In this document: positions 1 to 8,081 of the stretch, piece by piece
How positions within the stretch are numbered: position 1 is the stretch's first letter
Layout: each line of letters opens with the position of its first letter
Assembly: GCF_022829285.1 (NCBI RefSeq)
Contig: NZ_JAKSYI010000110.1
Location: 43,686 to 107,685, forward strand
DNA length: 64,000 bases
Source of the DNA: Methylobacterium sp. J-078
Lineage (GTDB): Bacteria; Pseudomonadota; Alphaproteobacteria; Rhizobiales; Beijerinckiaceae
Reading direction: 5' to 3'
The notes under the pieces: generated by a model
Seen by the model: only the letters and a program-made list of their open reading frames with translations
Told to the model about the DNA's origin: nothing
The model's database searches: none
Position numbers and translations under genes: made by a program

Positions 1-144
1 CGCTTCGAGCGCGGGCTGATCCGGGAGGAGCTCATCGTGGCCGCCGGCGACGTGCGGCTCGCCGCCGAATCCCTCGGCACCCCGCGCAAGACCCTCTACG
101 ACAAGATCGCCCGCCACGGCCTGACGCCGACGGATTACCGCTGA
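1..144 (+). CDS. C-terminal end of a sigma-54-dependent response regulator (partial)
   Basis: Only the last 47 residues lie in the window; the gene begins to the left. They form the Fis-type helix-turn-helix that ends NtrC/DctD-family activators: a first helix around FERGLIREEL, then RLAAESLGTPRKTLYDKIARHG, where the PRKTLYDK recognition helix is the signature of DctD-like regulators. The family binds enhancer DNA and activates sigma-54 RNA polymerase after phosphorylation by a sensor kinase. The receiver and AAA+ domains are outside the window, so the target pathway (often C4-dicarboxylate uptake) is not shown. The next gene is convergent and 25 bases away. Confidence 0.8.
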   Translation, partial: RFERGLIREELIVAAGDVRLAAESLGTPRKTLYDKIARHGLTPTDYR

Positions 145-169
145 TCCAAGGTCGGTGTCGTGGCAGCGC

Positions 170-808
170 TCAGGCCGCCGCCGGGCCGGGTACGGACAGC
201 CCGATCTTCAGGTCTTTTATTCGCCAAGCGTAGCGCGCCAGCCGGGAGCGGTGGGGCGCGAAGGCGGCGGCGAACGTCGTGGTGTCGTCGCAGCCCGTCA
301 GCCGGCGCAGGGACCCGACCGCGGCGACGTCGCCCACCGGCCAGATATCGGGGTCGCCGTAATGGAAGATGCCGATCATGTCGGCGGTCCAGGGCCCGAC
401 ACCCTTAATCCGGCACAGGATGGCGGAGCGCTCGGCATGGGACATCGTGGCGAGGCCGTCATCGAGATGTCCCGCCGCCTCGGCCGCGCGGATGGCCTGG
501 AGCGCCCGGACCTTGTTGCCCGAGAGGCCACAGGCCCGTAAGCGATCCGTGTGTTCGGGAACGAAGAGGTCGCGCGGCACAAGCCCACGTCCGGCGGCAG
601 CACCCTCGATCCGGGCCCAGATCGCGTTGGCGGCGCGGATGGAAAGTTGCTGGTTCACGACCTCGACACAGAGGCGCGCGGCGACCTCGATGTGGATCGG
701 GGGCTCGATCGTCAGGGGACCGACCGCCGCGATGGCTTCGGCCAGGGGCGGGGAAACGCGCGCCGCGATGGCCAGAACGTGGTAATGCGAGTGGTCAGGA
801 TCGTGCAC
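170..808 (-). CDS. DNA-3-methyladenine glycosylase II (AlkA-like, HhH-GPD superfamily)
   Basis: A 212-residue base-excision-repair glycosylase that removes alkylated purines. The helix-hairpin-helix is at residues about 131-143 (LCRIKGVGPWTAD), followed by the Gly/Pro-rich stretch and the catalytic aspartate, best placed at D160 in IWPVGDVA. This is the bacterial short form, without the N-terminal domain of E. coli AlkA and without a C-terminal Fe-S cluster, so an EndoIII-type enzyme is unlikely. The start is GTG at 808; no earlier ATG gives a better start. It is convergent with the upstream regulator and has no partner operon gene. Confidence 0.87.
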   Translation of the reverse strand: MHDPDHSHYHVLAIAARVSPPLAEAIAAVGPLTIEPPIHIEVAARLCVEVVNQQLSIRAANAIWARIEGAAAGRGLVPRDLFVPEHTDRLRACGLSGNKVRALQAIRAAEAAGHLDDGLATMSHAERSAILCRIKGVGPWTADMIGIFHYGDPDIWPVGDVAAVGSLRRLTGCDDTTTFAAAFAPHRSRLARYAWRIKDLKIGLSVPGPAAA

Positions 809-836
809 GGTGTCGCCCCGCGCATGCCGAGCGGGT

Positions 837-858
837 GCCCGGCCCCGTGGGGCCGGGC
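837..858. terminator. GC hairpin downstream of the small secreted protein gene
   Basis: A perfect 10-bp inverted repeat (GCCCGGCCCC, GT, GGGGCCGGGC) lies just past the stop of the minus-strand gene at 871. There is no T run, so termination is inferred from stem strength and position only. Confidence 0.4.
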
Positions 859-870
859 GTCGGGTCCGCC

Positions 871-1140
871 TTAGCGGTCGCGGCGCTCGCGACGCTCCAT
901 GCGCTCCTCGCGGCGCTCCATGCGGTCCTCGCGACGGTCCGGATCGACGCCGAGGACACCGCCGACCGTGCCGGTCGCCGCACCCACGGCACCGCCGACG
1001 ATGCCGCCCACAGGGCCGGCGGCGCGGTTGCCGTCCTCGGCGCCACGCTCGGCGCCACGCAGGGTGCCCTGCGCCTGGGCGGTGCCCGAGAGGGCGACGG
1101 GGGTGAGGATGAGGGCGGCGGCGATGATGATGTTTTTCAT
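871..1140 (-). CDS. Small secreted glycine-rich/Arg-Glu-rich protein
   Basis: An 89-residue protein with a Sec signal peptide (MKNIIIAAALILTPVALSGT, cleavage near AQA-QG at 22-24). A short glycine-zipper-like segment follows (about 42-64: alternating G/A/V, PVGGIVGGAVGAATGTVGG), then a strongly charged tail of repeated DRRED/MERREER units. The zipper resembles outer-membrane or periplasmic YMGG/OsmB-type proteins, but no lipobox is present. The start ATG at 1140 is preceded by AAAGGAAG, a good ribosome-binding site. Function unknown; it may interact with the envelope through the zipper. Longer in-frame extensions upstream lack a signal peptide and are not used. Confidence 0.7.
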   Translation of the reverse strand: MKNIIIAAALILTPVALSGTAQAQGTLRGAERGAEDGNRAAGPVGGIVGGAVGAATGTVGGVLGVDPDRREDRMERREERMERRERRDR

Positions 1141-1330
1141 GAAATGACTTCCTTTATCTCGTGAAATCACGCCCGGCAGGCCGGGCAGGCATGCCGGGTC
1201 AACGGCCGAGCGCCGGAAAGGTCCCATCGCGGATGGATTTCGTCGCCCGCGGGCTTGCGCCCACCCCGGCCGCTTGCACCGGGCCACGCAAGCGGACAGG
1301 CTCCGGCCTCGTAGCAACGGGGGCGACGCG

Positions 1331-1771
1331 ATGCGCGGAATCTCGGCCATTGCGGGGCTCATCCTCCTGATCTGCGGACCGGCCCGTGCGGCGGAAGCGA
1401 CCGACTCCCGGACCCCGATCGATTCCTGGGCACAGATGCGGTCCGCCCTGGTCGGGTGCTGGACCGTTCCGGCCGGGACCGAAGGCTCCGTCATGGCGTT
1501 CCGGTTCCTGCTGGCGCCGAACGGGGGCCTGCGTGGTCCGCCGCGCATCATGGCGCGGATCCTCAAGGGCGACGAGGCCGCGCGCCGGGCCTACGAGGCC
1601 TCCGCCTACGCGGCCCTCGACCGCTGCCTGCCCTTCGACCTGACGCCGCACTTCAAGGCGATCATGGGCGAGACCCTGGTGCAACTGCGCTTCGTCAATA
1701 CGCCGCGCGAACCGGCCCTGAACCTCGGCTCGGCGATCACCATCTTCGCCGAGGAAGCGCAAAGGCCATGA
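1331..1771 (+). CDS. Secreted protein of unknown function, TonB/TolA C-terminal-like
   Basis: A 146-residue protein with a clear signal peptide (MRGISAIAGLILLICGPARA-AE). The mature part contains WAQMRSALVGCWTVPAG and later LDRCLPFDL, with two cysteines that could pair, and ends with RFVNTPREPALNLG. This arrangement resembles small alphaproteobacterial periplasmic proteins related to the TolA/TonB C-terminal fold, in which a short sheet contacts partners. The ATG at 1331 is chosen because it starts the signal peptide; an upstream in-frame ATG at 1274 would put a polar stretch before it. No operon partner is visible. The role is inferred only as periplasmic. Confidence 0.65.
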   Translation: MRGISAIAGLILLICGPARAAEATDSRTPIDSWAQMRSALVGCWTVPAGTEGSVMAFRFLLAPNGGLRGPPRIMARILKGDEAARRAYEASAYAALDRCLPFDLTPHFKAIMGETLVQLRFVNTPREPALNLGSAITIFAEEAQRP

Positions 1772-1815
1772 GGCGACTCCGCGTCGGCAGGCATCCGATC
1801 GGTCGAGGGCCAGTT

Positions 1816-1834
1816 TTTAACCGGTCCAGTTAAA
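1816..1834. promoter_or_regulatory. Inverted repeat TTTAAC-N7-GTTAAA upstream of the siderophore transporter
   Basis: A 6-bp perfect inverted repeat with a 7-base spacer lies 49 bases before the MFS start in an otherwise GC-rich gap. The core AACCGGTCCAGTT resembles TetR-family operators. No regulator gene is adjacent, so the binding protein is unknown. Confidence 0.3.
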
Positions 1835-1882
1835 GTATTGAATCGTTGATCTGCGAATAGACCTTCGCCATGGTCGCCGCCG

Positions 1883-3160
1883 ATGCGACCGGGCCCAGTC
1901 ACGCACACGCGAATCCGTTCCGGCCCGTCCGCGACCACGCGGGCCGGCGCCGCCCTGGCGGAGATCCGGCCCCTGGTGCCGTTCTTCTGCCTCTACGTCT
2001 CGTTCGGTGCCACCCTCGGCTTCCTGTCCGGCGCCGTGCCGCTGATCCTGCGGGCGCAGGGGTTGGATCTGACGGAAGTCGGCCTGCTGCAGCTCATCAA
2101 CCTGCCGGTCGGCCTCACCTTCCTGTGGGCGCTCGCCCTCGACCGCGTTCGCTTGCCGGTCCTGCCGCATCGGACGGGCTGGATCGCGGCCGCGCAGGCC
2201 GTGACCATCGGGCTGCTCTGCCTGCTGTCGCTGGGCGCGCATTGGCCCCTGGCGGCGCTGCTCGGAATCGCCATCGCGGCCTGCGCGGGCAGCGCCACCA
2301 TGGACATCGCCCTGGAGGCCCTGGTGGTCGAGACCGTGTTGGCGGAGCGGCGCGCCTTCATGGCCTCGGCCAAGCTCTGTGGTGCCTCCCTGGGGGGCAT
2401 CCTCGGCGTGGGGGTTCTGGTCGGCGCCTACGAGATCTTGGGCTGGCGCAACGCCGTCCTGGCCTGCGCGGCACTCGACCTCGCCTGCCTCCTGCCGATC
2501 CTGCGCTACCCGGAGGCGCGCCTGCGGGGTTCGAGCGCGCGCGACCGGGCGCCGGAGCGCCTCTCCGGGGCCCTGTCCCGCCTGCGCACCCTCGTGCCCC
2601 GCATCCTGGCGCTCGGGGCCTACTTCGCCGCGGCCTATCTCATTTCCGGTCCCAACACCCTGGCGCTCCTCGACCTCGGGGTGAGCCTGCCGCAGGTCGG
2701 CTTCCTCACCGGTACCGTGCTGCCGGCCGTGAACCTCGTCATGGCCCTGGTGGCGGGCGGCCTCGCCGCGCGCTTCGGCACCCTCCGGCTGATCGCGGCG
2801 GGCGGCCTCGGCGTGCTCGCCACGGGTGGCCTGATGGCGGCGGCCTGTGCCGCCGAGGCGGCCTGGCTCGCCGTCGCCGCCACCGTCCTGAACTTCCTCT
2901 GCGGAGGCATTCTCGGGGTGCCGGTCTTCCGGATGATCTACACCTGGGCCCAGGGGCCGCGCCCGGCCACGGACTACGCCCTGCTGTTCGGGGCGGCCTT
3001 CTTCGCCGCGATGCCCCTGCGGGTCGCCGCACCGGCCATCGCGGGCGGCCTCGGCTGGCCGGGCTACTTCGCCGCCGCCCTGCCGGTCTACGCCCTCGCG
3101 GTCGCTTGGCTCGCGGTCACGATCGCCCGCACGAGGCCGGAATCGGGGGCGGCGCCATGA
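1883..3160 (+). CDS. MFS transporter, RhtX/FptX-like siderophore importer
   Basis: A 425-residue inner-membrane carrier with 12 hydrophobic segments. The first half has PFFCLYVSFGATLGFLSGA and the second a long run of Gly/Ala-rich helices. The length and AmpG-like layout, plus direct coupling to a FhuF-type reductase, point to the RhtX/FptX group, which brings ferric siderophores across the inner membrane without an ABC system. The stop codon overlaps the next start (ATGA at 3157-3160), so the two are translationally coupled. The start is placed at ATG 1883; the first 20 residues are polar and the true start could be slightly downstream. The substrate siderophore is not shown and no TonB receptor is in the window. 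Confidence 0.72.
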   Translation: MRPGPVTHTRIRSGPSATTRAGAALAEIRPLVPFFCLYVSFGATLGFLSGAVPLILRAQGLDLTEVGLLQLINLPVGLTFLWALALDRVRLPVLPHRTGWIAAAQAVTIGLLCLLSLGAHWPLAALLGIAIAACAGSATMDIALEALVVETVLAERRAFMASAKLCGASLGGILGVGVLVGAYEILGWRNAVLACAALDLACLLPILRYPEARLRGSSARDRAPERLSGALSRLRTLVPRILALGAYFAAAYLISGPNTLALLDLGVSLPQVGFLTGTVLPAVNLVMALVAGGLAARFGTLRLIAAGGLGVLATGGLMAAACAAEAAWLAVAATVLNFLCGGILGVPVFRMIYTWAQGPRPATDYALLFGAAFFAAMPLRVAAPAIAGGLGWPGYFAAALPVYALAVAWLAVTIARTRPESGAAP

Positions 3161-3906
3161 TGCCCGACGTCATGATCGCCGAGGTCGCCGCCCGGGTGCC
3201 GGACTCCCTCGGCGCCTACCGGGGCAGCGTCGCGGTCGGCCCCGGCGGACCCGGGGCGCGGTCCCTGACCGCCCTGCGGGACCCGGCCGCGTTCGACGCC
3301 ACCCTCGCGGCCTTCGGCGCCGGCTTCGGGGTGGTCGACCGCCGCATCCTCGTCTCGTACTGGAGCCAGTTCTACTTCGCCGCGCTGGCGACCCCGGCGC
3401 TGACCGCCCTGGTGTGCCTCGGCCGCGCCCTGCCGCTCGCCTTCGAGACCACCAGCCTGGAACTCGACGATGCCGGCCGGCCCGCCCGCCTGCTCGTTGC
3501 GGCCGACGCGGCGCAGGCGCCCTGTGGCGTCGCCCCCGGCCTCGGCGGCCTCGTCGCGGCGCACCTCGCCCCCTTCGTGGCCCTGTGCCACGGCCAGTGC
3601 GGGCTCGCCCCCCGGGTGCTGTGGGGGAACGCCGCCGTGATCCTCGACCACGTGGCGGGGGAACTCGGAGCAGGGAAACTTGGGATGGAACTCGGCCGGG
3701 ACGCCCCGGCCTGCGCCGAGATCGCCGCTTGTCTGGGCCGTGGCGCGCCGCCGTGCGGGCCGGGCGTGATGCCCTTGGCCCGGGCACTCTGCCCGGGGGC
3801 GGGGGGCTGCCGCCGGCGCCGGGTCTGCTGCCTGCGGTCCGGCCTGCCGGGCGTGCCGTCCTGCGGGGCCCTCTGCCCGCGCGAATGCGGCGCCGGCGCG
3901 GGCTGA
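3157..3906 (+). CDS. Siderophore-iron reductase, FhuF-like [2Fe-2S] protein
   Basis: A 249-residue cytoplasmic protein. The family reduces ferric siderophores after import, releasing Fe(II), using a C-terminal [2Fe-2S] cluster held by CC-x10-C-x2-C. Here the C-terminus has CC at 224-225, C236 and C240, giving CC-x10-C-x3-C, one residue longer in the last gap. The N-terminal two thirds contain the expected aromatic stretch (VSYWSQFYFAALATPALTALV, about 66-86). Its start overlaps the stop of the MFS gene. Extra cysteines (C184-C218 region) are not typical cluster ligands. The pair forms a compact xenosiderophore-use unit. Confidence 0.78.
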   Translation: MMPDVMIAEVAARVPDSLGAYRGSVAVGPGGPGARSLTALRDPAAFDATLAAFGAGFGVVDRRILVSYWSQFYFAALATPALTALVCLGRALPLAFETTSLELDDAGRPARLLVAADAAQAPCGVAPGLGGLVAAHLAPFVALCHGQCGLAPRVLWGNAAVILDHVAGELGAGKLGMELGRDAPACAEIAACLGRGAPPCGPGVMPLARALCPGAGGCRRRRVCCLRSGLPGVPSCGALCPRECGAGAG

Positions 3907-3979
3907 GGCGCCGGAACCAGGCCGGATGCCGGAACTTGGTCCGGTAAGGCGGCCGATCGGCCGGCTCGGAGGATCCCCC

Positions 3980-4189
3980 ATGTCGAGCGATACGGACACT
4001 CACCGCGACCTCATGGCCGCGCTCAAGGCGGCGGCCGGGCAGGGCGGCGACGCCTTCGAACAGGCCACGATCCGGGCCTTCGAGCACGTCTTCGCCCATC
4101 TCGAGCGCCTCAACGCCCACGTCTCCCAGGGCGGCCCCGACGGCGAGGACCGCCCCCTTGCGGCGGGGGAATCCGCTACCCTGCGGTAG
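3980..4189 (+). CDS. Small conserved-type protein, unknown function
   Basis: A 69-residue acidic, probably cytoplasmic protein. It begins MSSDTDTHRDLMAALKAA and has a helical segment rich in Ala, Glu and His (FEQATIRAFEHVFAHLERL, about 28-46) that could form a short amphipathic helix or coiled coil. GGAGG at 3968-3972 sits correctly before ATG 3980. It follows the FhuF-type gene by 73 bases and may share its transcript. No known domain is recognisable. Confidence 0.55.
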   Translation: MSSDTDTHRDLMAALKAAAGQGGDAFEQATIRAFEHVFAHLERLNAHVSQGGPDGEDRPLAAGESATLR

Positions 4190-4228
4190 GGACCCCCGCC
4201 GGGCGAGCGCGGAGCGGTTCGCCCGCGC

Positions 4229-4747
4229 TCACGCCTCCTGGCGGGCGGCCTCGCGCACCGGCAGGGTCCAGTTCGGACGCACGTAGTGGCAGGTGTATCC
4301 GTCCGGGCGCCGCTCTAGGTAGTCCTGGTGTTCGGGCTCGGCCTCCCAGAACGGACCCTCCGGCGCCACCTCGGTGACCACCTTGCCGGGCCAGAGGCCG
4401 GAGGCGTTCACGTCCGCGATGGTGTCCTCGGCGACCCGGCGCTGGGTCTCGTTGGTGTAGTAGATCGCCGAGCGGTAGCTCAGGCCCCGGTCGTTGCCCT
4501 GGCGGTTCGGCGTGGTCGGGTCGTGGATCTGGAAGAAGAACTCCAGGATGCGCCGGTAGCTCGTCTGCGCCGGGTCGAACAGGATCTCGATACCTTCCGC
4601 GTGAGTGCCGTGGTTCCGGTAGGTGGCGTTGGGCACGTCGCCGCCGGTATAGCCGACGCGGGTTGCGACCACGCCCGGCTGGCGCCGGATCAGGTCCTGC
4701 ATGCCCCAGAAGCAGCCGCCCGCGAGGATCGCCTTCTCGTTGCTCAT
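4229..4747 (-). CDS. msrA: Peptide methionine-(S)-S-oxide reductase
   Basis: A 172-residue cytoplasmic repair enzyme that reduces methionine-S-sulfoxide in proteins using thioredoxin. The catalytic cysteine is C12 in the GCFWG signature ([10 protein letters not shown]). Other family blocks are present: [17 protein letters not shown] stretch, RSAIYY and [17 protein letters not shown] near the C-terminus. The start at 4747 is fixed by AAAGGAG eight bases upstream and places the active site at the usual distance; a longer in-frame reading adds 44 unrelated residues. It stands alone. Confidence 0.95.
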   Translation of the reverse strand: MSNEKAILAGGCFWGMQDLIRRQPGVVATRVGYTGGDVPNATYRNHGTHAEGIEILFDPAQTSYRRILEFFFQIHDPTTPNRQGNDRGLSYRSAIYYTNETQRRVAEDTIADVNASGLWPGKVVTEVAPEGPFWEAEPEHQDYLERRPDGYTCHYVRPNWTLPVREAARQEA

Positions 4748-5055
4748 GGTCTTCGGTCTCCTTTGGGCAAACCCGGCGCGCGGGTCGAGCCCGTCCGATC
4801 TGTCCGCCTCAGATAGGCATCGCCGAGCCGTCCTCCCACCGCCTGCGCCGCGATGGCGCGCGGATTTCGCCGGTCTCATACTGGTGCCGGTTGAATCGTT
4901 CGGGTTCTGGCGCGGGTTCCCTCTCCTTCGGGAGAGGGACAGGGTGAGGTGTGTGACCTCTCCGGAGACGGACTACACCTCACCCCAACCCTCTCCTTTC
5001 AGGAGAGGGCGCGCGTTGCGTGCAAGTAGACCGAAGCCATTACCCGGTCATCGTC
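4748..5055. repeat. 308-bp intergenic stretch with a mosaic palindromic repeat (core 4919-5009)
   Basis: The core is nested and symmetric. CCCTCTCC-TTCG-GGAGAGGG (4919-4938) is followed by an arm GGGTGAGGTGT that pairs with ACACCTCACCC (4975-4985). A second hairpin CCCTCTCC-TTTCA-GGAGAGGG (4989-5009) follows. The same GAGAGGG/CCCTCTCC units recur near 12969-13151, so this is a dispersed alphaproteobacterial intergenic palindrome (BIME-like). It lies between msrA and the arsB end and could also act as a bidirectional attenuator. No gene is seen in the rest of the gap. Confidence 0.7.
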
Positions 5056-6351
5056 TCAGCCCGGACCGAGACGCGGCAGCCAGGCGGCGAGGGCCAGCAG
5101 GCTCGCCAGGAGCACCGGCGGGGTGAGGACGAGGCCGACCCGCATGTAACGGCTCAAGGTGATGCGCTGGCCCTTGGCCGCCAGCACGTGCAGCCAGAGC
5201 AGGGTGGCGAGGCTGCCGATCGGCGTGAATTTCGGGCCGAGGTCGCAGCCGATCACGTTGGCGTAGATCATGAGTTCGCGGGTCTGCGCCGGCAGGTCCG
5301 GGGCCTGCTGGATCGCCAGGGCGCCGATCAGCACGCTCGGCATGTTGTTCATCACCGAGGACAGGAGCGCGGCGGCAAAGCCCGTGCCGAGGGTGGCGGT
5401 CCAGGGCCCGAACTGGCTGAGCCGGACAAGCCCCCCGGCGAGCCAATCGGTCAGGCCGGCGTTCCGCAGGCCGTAGACCACGAGGTACATGCCGAGGCTG
5501 AACAGCACGATCTGCCAGGGCGCCCCGGCCAGCACACGGCGGACCGGGATGACCCGCCCCCGCAGGGCGAGGCCAAGAAGGAGGGCCGCGCCCGCGCCCG
5601 TGACGACCGAGACCGGCACCCCGAGGGGCGCGGTGAGCACGTAGGCCGCCAGCAGGGCCCCCAGCAGCGGGAACGCCGCCCGGAACACGGCCCCGTCGCG
5701 GATCGCCGCGCGGGGCTCCTCCAGGGTCTGCACCGCATAGGTCGCCGGCAGGTCGCGCCGGTAGAACAGCCACAGCACCACGAGGGTAGCGGCCAGGGAG
5801 GCGAGGTTCACCGGCCCCATCACGGCGGCGTAGCGCGCGAAGCTCAACCCGAAGAGGTTGGCCGAGACGATGTTGACGAGGTTGGAGATCACGAGCGGCA
5901 GGGAACCCGAATCCGCCACGAAGCCACAGGCGACGATGAAGGCCATCGCGGCCTCGGGCCGGAACTCCAGCCGCAGCAGGATCGCCAGGACAATCGGTGT
6001 CAGCAGCAGGGCCGCCCCGTCATTGGCGAACAGGGCCGCGATCGCCGCCCCGAGCAGGATCACCAGCGGAAACAGCCGGCGGCCGCGCCCGCCGCCCCAG
6101 CGGGCCACGTGCAGGGCCGCCCATTGGAAGAACCCGGCCTCGTCGAGGAGCAGCGAGATCAGGATCAGCGCCACGAAGGTGAGGGTGGCGTCCCAGACGA
6201 TGTGCCAGACCACGGGCACGTCGGCGGGCTGGATCACCCCCGTGGCCAGCGCCACACCGGCTCCAGCCAGCGCGCTCCACCCGATCCCGAGCCCCCTCGG
6301 CTGCCAGATGACGAACAGGAGGGTGACGAGAAAGATGGCGAGGGCGAGCAT
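5056..6351 (-). CDS. arsB: Arsenite efflux membrane protein
   Basis: A 431-residue inner-membrane ArsB-type antiporter with about 11-12 transmembrane helices. It exports arsenite (and antimonite). Family features include the Asn/Asp motif ALFANDGAALLLTPI and the second-half repeat MNNMPSVLIGALA followed by NVIGCDLGPKFTPIGSLATLLWL. Third in the arsR-arsC-arsB operon; the gap to arsC is 35 bases. It works with ArsC, which makes arsenite from arsenate. No ArsA ATPase is present, so the pump should be driven by the membrane potential or proton gradient alone. Confidence 0.93.
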   Translation of the reverse strand: MLALAIFLVTLLFVIWQPRGLGIGWSALAGAGVALATGVIQPADVPVVWHIVWDATLTFVALILISLLLDEAGFFQWAALHVARWGGGRGRRLFPLVILLGAAIAALFANDGAALLLTPIVLAILLRLEFRPEAAMAFIVACGFVADSGSLPLVISNLVNIVSANLFGLSFARYAAVMGPVNLASLAATLVVLWLFYRRDLPATYAVQTLEEPRAAIRDGAVFRAAFPLLGALLAAYVLTAPLGVPVSVVTGAGAALLLGLALRGRVIPVRRVLAGAPWQIVLFSLGMYLVVYGLRNAGLTDWLAGGLVRLSQFGPWTATLGTGFAAALLSSVMNNMPSVLIGALAIQQAPDLPAQTRELMIYANVIGCDLGPKFTPIGSLATLLWLHVLAAKGQRITLSRYMRVGLVLTPPVLLASLLALAAWLPRLGPG

Positions 6352-6386
6352 CGGGCGGGTTTCGTCTTCTCGGGGGCGGGGGAGGC

Positions 6387-6845
6387 TCAGGGGCCGGTGA
6401 CGCGGTGCCCGTGCGCGTCCACGACAGGCTCACCGTCTTGCCTGGCGAAGGCGCCCCGCTGGGGCGGCAGCAGATCCAGCACGGCCTCGGACGGGCGGCA
6501 CAGGCGCACGCCCCTGGGCGTGACCACCAGCGGCCGGTTGAGCAGGATCGGGTGGGCGGCGATCGCGTCGAGCCGGTCGGCATCCGTCAGCGACGGATCG
6601 CCGAGGTTTAACTCCGCGTAGGGCGTGCCCTTCTCGCGCAACACGTCGCGGACCGTGAGGCCGGCGCGGTCGAGCAGGGACACCAGCAGCGCCCGCGCGG
6701 GCGGGGTCTTCAGGTACTCGATCACGTGCGGCTCGAGGCCGGCGTTCCGGATCATCGCCAGGGTGTTGCGGGACGTGCCGCAGGCCGGATTGTGGTAGAT
6801 CACGACGTCGAACGCCGCGGGGGCGATCGGGGACGGTTCAGTCAT
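6387..6845 (-). CDS. arsC: Arsenate reductase, glutaredoxin-coupled
   Basis: A 152-residue member of the ArsC/Spx fold that reduces arsenate to arsenite with glutathione and glutaredoxin. The catalytic cysteine is C22 in HNPACGTSRNTL, and the arginine triad region (ILLNRPLVVTPRGVRLCRP) is intact. The C-terminus is about 10 residues longer than in the plasmid R773 enzyme. Its start overlaps the arsR stop by eight bases, indicating translational coupling. Confidence 0.94.
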   Translation of the reverse strand: MTEPSPIAPAAFDVVIYHNPACGTSRNTLAMIRNAGLEPHVIEYLKTPPARALLVSLLDRAGLTVRDVLREKGTPYAELNLGDPSLTDADRLDAIAAHPILLNRPLVVTPRGVRLCRPSEAVLDLLPPQRGAFARQDGEPVVDAHGHRVTGP

Positions 6846-7206
6846 GGCTTCGGTCTCCGGCTCCGGCGGGGGAACAGCAGGCCGTCAGGGCCTCGACTGC
6901 CGGGGCACAGACCTCCGGCCGCCCCTGGCAGCAATCGCGCATCAGGAATTCGATGAGGCCCGACAGGGCCGGGTAGGCCGCGCTGTAGCGGATCGAGCGC
7001 CCGTCCCGCCGGGACTGGATCAGCCCGGCATGGGCGAGCTCCTTGGCGTGGAACGACAGGTTGGTGCCGGACACGCCCACCGACCCCGCCAGCACGCCGG
7101 CCGACAGGCCCTCCGGCCCGGCGGTGACCAGGGCGCGCACGATGCGCAGGCGGTGCTCCTGGCCCAGGGCCGCGAAGGCCGCGACGGCTTGCCGTTCGTC
7201 GATCAT
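6838..7206 (-). CDS. arsR: Arsenic-responsive repressor, ArsR family
   Basis: A 122-residue winged-helix repressor with the recognition segment GTNLSFHAKELAHAGLIQSRRDGRS (about 47-71). The classical CVCDLC site of enteric ArsR is absent. Instead the C-terminus carries CC at 92-93, C100 and CC at 110-111, matching the thiol-rich C-terminal arsenite site known from other ArsR types. It leads the arsRCB operon and probably represses both that operon and the divergent arsH through the palindrome at 7219-7232. Confidence 0.9.
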   Translation of the reverse strand: MIDERQAVAAFAALGQEHRLRIVRALVTAGPEGLSAGVLAGSVGVSGTNLSFHAKELAHAGLIQSRRDGRSIRYSAAYPALSGLIEFLMRDCCQGRPEVCAPAVEALTACCSPAGAGDRSHD

Positions 7207-7218
7207 CGATGCAATATC

Positions 7219-7232
7219 TCAACTCTTGTTGA
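7219..7232. promoter_or_regulatory. Probable ArsR operator between arsR and arsH
   Basis: TCAAC-TCTT-GTTGA is a perfect inverted repeat in the 47-base gap between the divergent starts. It contains TCAA-N6-TTGA, the core typical of ArsR/SmtB-family sites. It sits 13 bases upstream of arsR and 22 upstream of arsH, so one site could control both promoters. Confidence 0.7.
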
Positions 7233-7253
7233 AATGTACCGGAGTTCGACGCC

Positions 7254-8081
7254 GTGGACAAGCCGCCCCCGCCCTTCACCGACGGATTGCCGAACCTGAG
7301 CCCGGCGCATTTCGTGGTGCCGACGAGCCGGGATCTCGGCCTCGACGAGGGGTTCGCGCACCCGCCGCGTTTCCTCATCCTGTACGGTTCCCTGCGCCCG
7401 CGCTCGTTCAGCCGGTTCCTCGCCCACGAGGCCGCGCGGCTCCTCACCGCGATGGGCGGCGAGGTGCGGATCTTCGACGCCGACGGCCTGCCCCTGCCCG
7501 ACGACGCGCCCGCCGAGCACCCGAAGGTGCAGGCGTTGCGGCAGCTCTCGCTCTGGTCGGAGGGTCAGGTCTGGGTCTCACCCGAGCGCCACGGCACCCT
7601 CACGGGGGTGATGAAGGCCCAGATCGACTGGCTGCCCTTGAGCGAGGGCAGCGTGCGCCCGACCCAGGGGCGCACCCTCGCGGTGATGCAGGTCTCCGGC
7701 GGCTCGCAGAGCTTCAACGCCGTCAACGCTCTGCGGGTGCTCGGCCGATGGATGCGGATGATCACCATCCCGAACCAGTCCTCGGTGCCGATGGCCTACC
7801 AGGAGTTCGACGCGGACGGACGGATGCGGCCGGGGCCGCTCTACGACCGGGTGGTAGACGTGTGCGAGGAGCTGATGCGTTTCACCCTGCTGACCCGGGA
7901 GCGGGCCGACCGGCTGGTCGACCGCTACAGTGAGCGCAAGGAGCGCGAACCCGAGCGGCTGAAGGCTGTGGCGGCCGAGATCGGCTTCACCCGCAGCGAC
8001 GGGTCGGGGGTTCAGGCGTCGACCTTCGCCGCCGTCGCGGATTCGGCGGCCGCGCCGGGGTCCGGTTCGGGGAGCGCGTAG
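7254..8081 (+). CDS. arsH: ArsH, NADPH-dependent FMN reductase / organoarsenical oxidase
   Basis: A 275-residue flavodoxin-like protein. The FMN-binding loop is [20 protein letters not shown] (about 46-65) and the second family block is [23 protein letters not shown], followed by [19 protein letters not shown]. ArsH enzymes oxidise trivalent methylarsenicals and also act as NADPH:FMN or quinone reductases. Start is GTG 7254, directly after the shared operator region. The C-terminal 40 residues are rich in Ala/Ser/Gly and not part of the family core. Confidence 0.92.
   Translation: MDKPPPPFTDGLPNLSPAHFVVPTSRDLGLDEGFAHPPRFLILYGSLRPRSFSRFLAHEAARLLTAMGGEVRIFDADGLPLPDDAPAEHPKVQALRQLSLWSEGQVWVSPERHGTLTGVMKAQIDWLPLSEGSVRPTQGRTLAVMQVSGGSQSFNAVNALRVLGRWMRMITIPNQSSVPMAYQEFDADGRMRPGPLYDRVVDVCEELMRFTLLTRERADRLVDRYSERKEREPERLKAVAAEIGFTRSDGSGVQASTFAAVADSAAAPGSGSGSA

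Noticed and set aside
5020..6621. Long plus-strand reading over arsB
   Set aside because: Antisense shadow; arsB on the minus strand has TM helices and family motifs.
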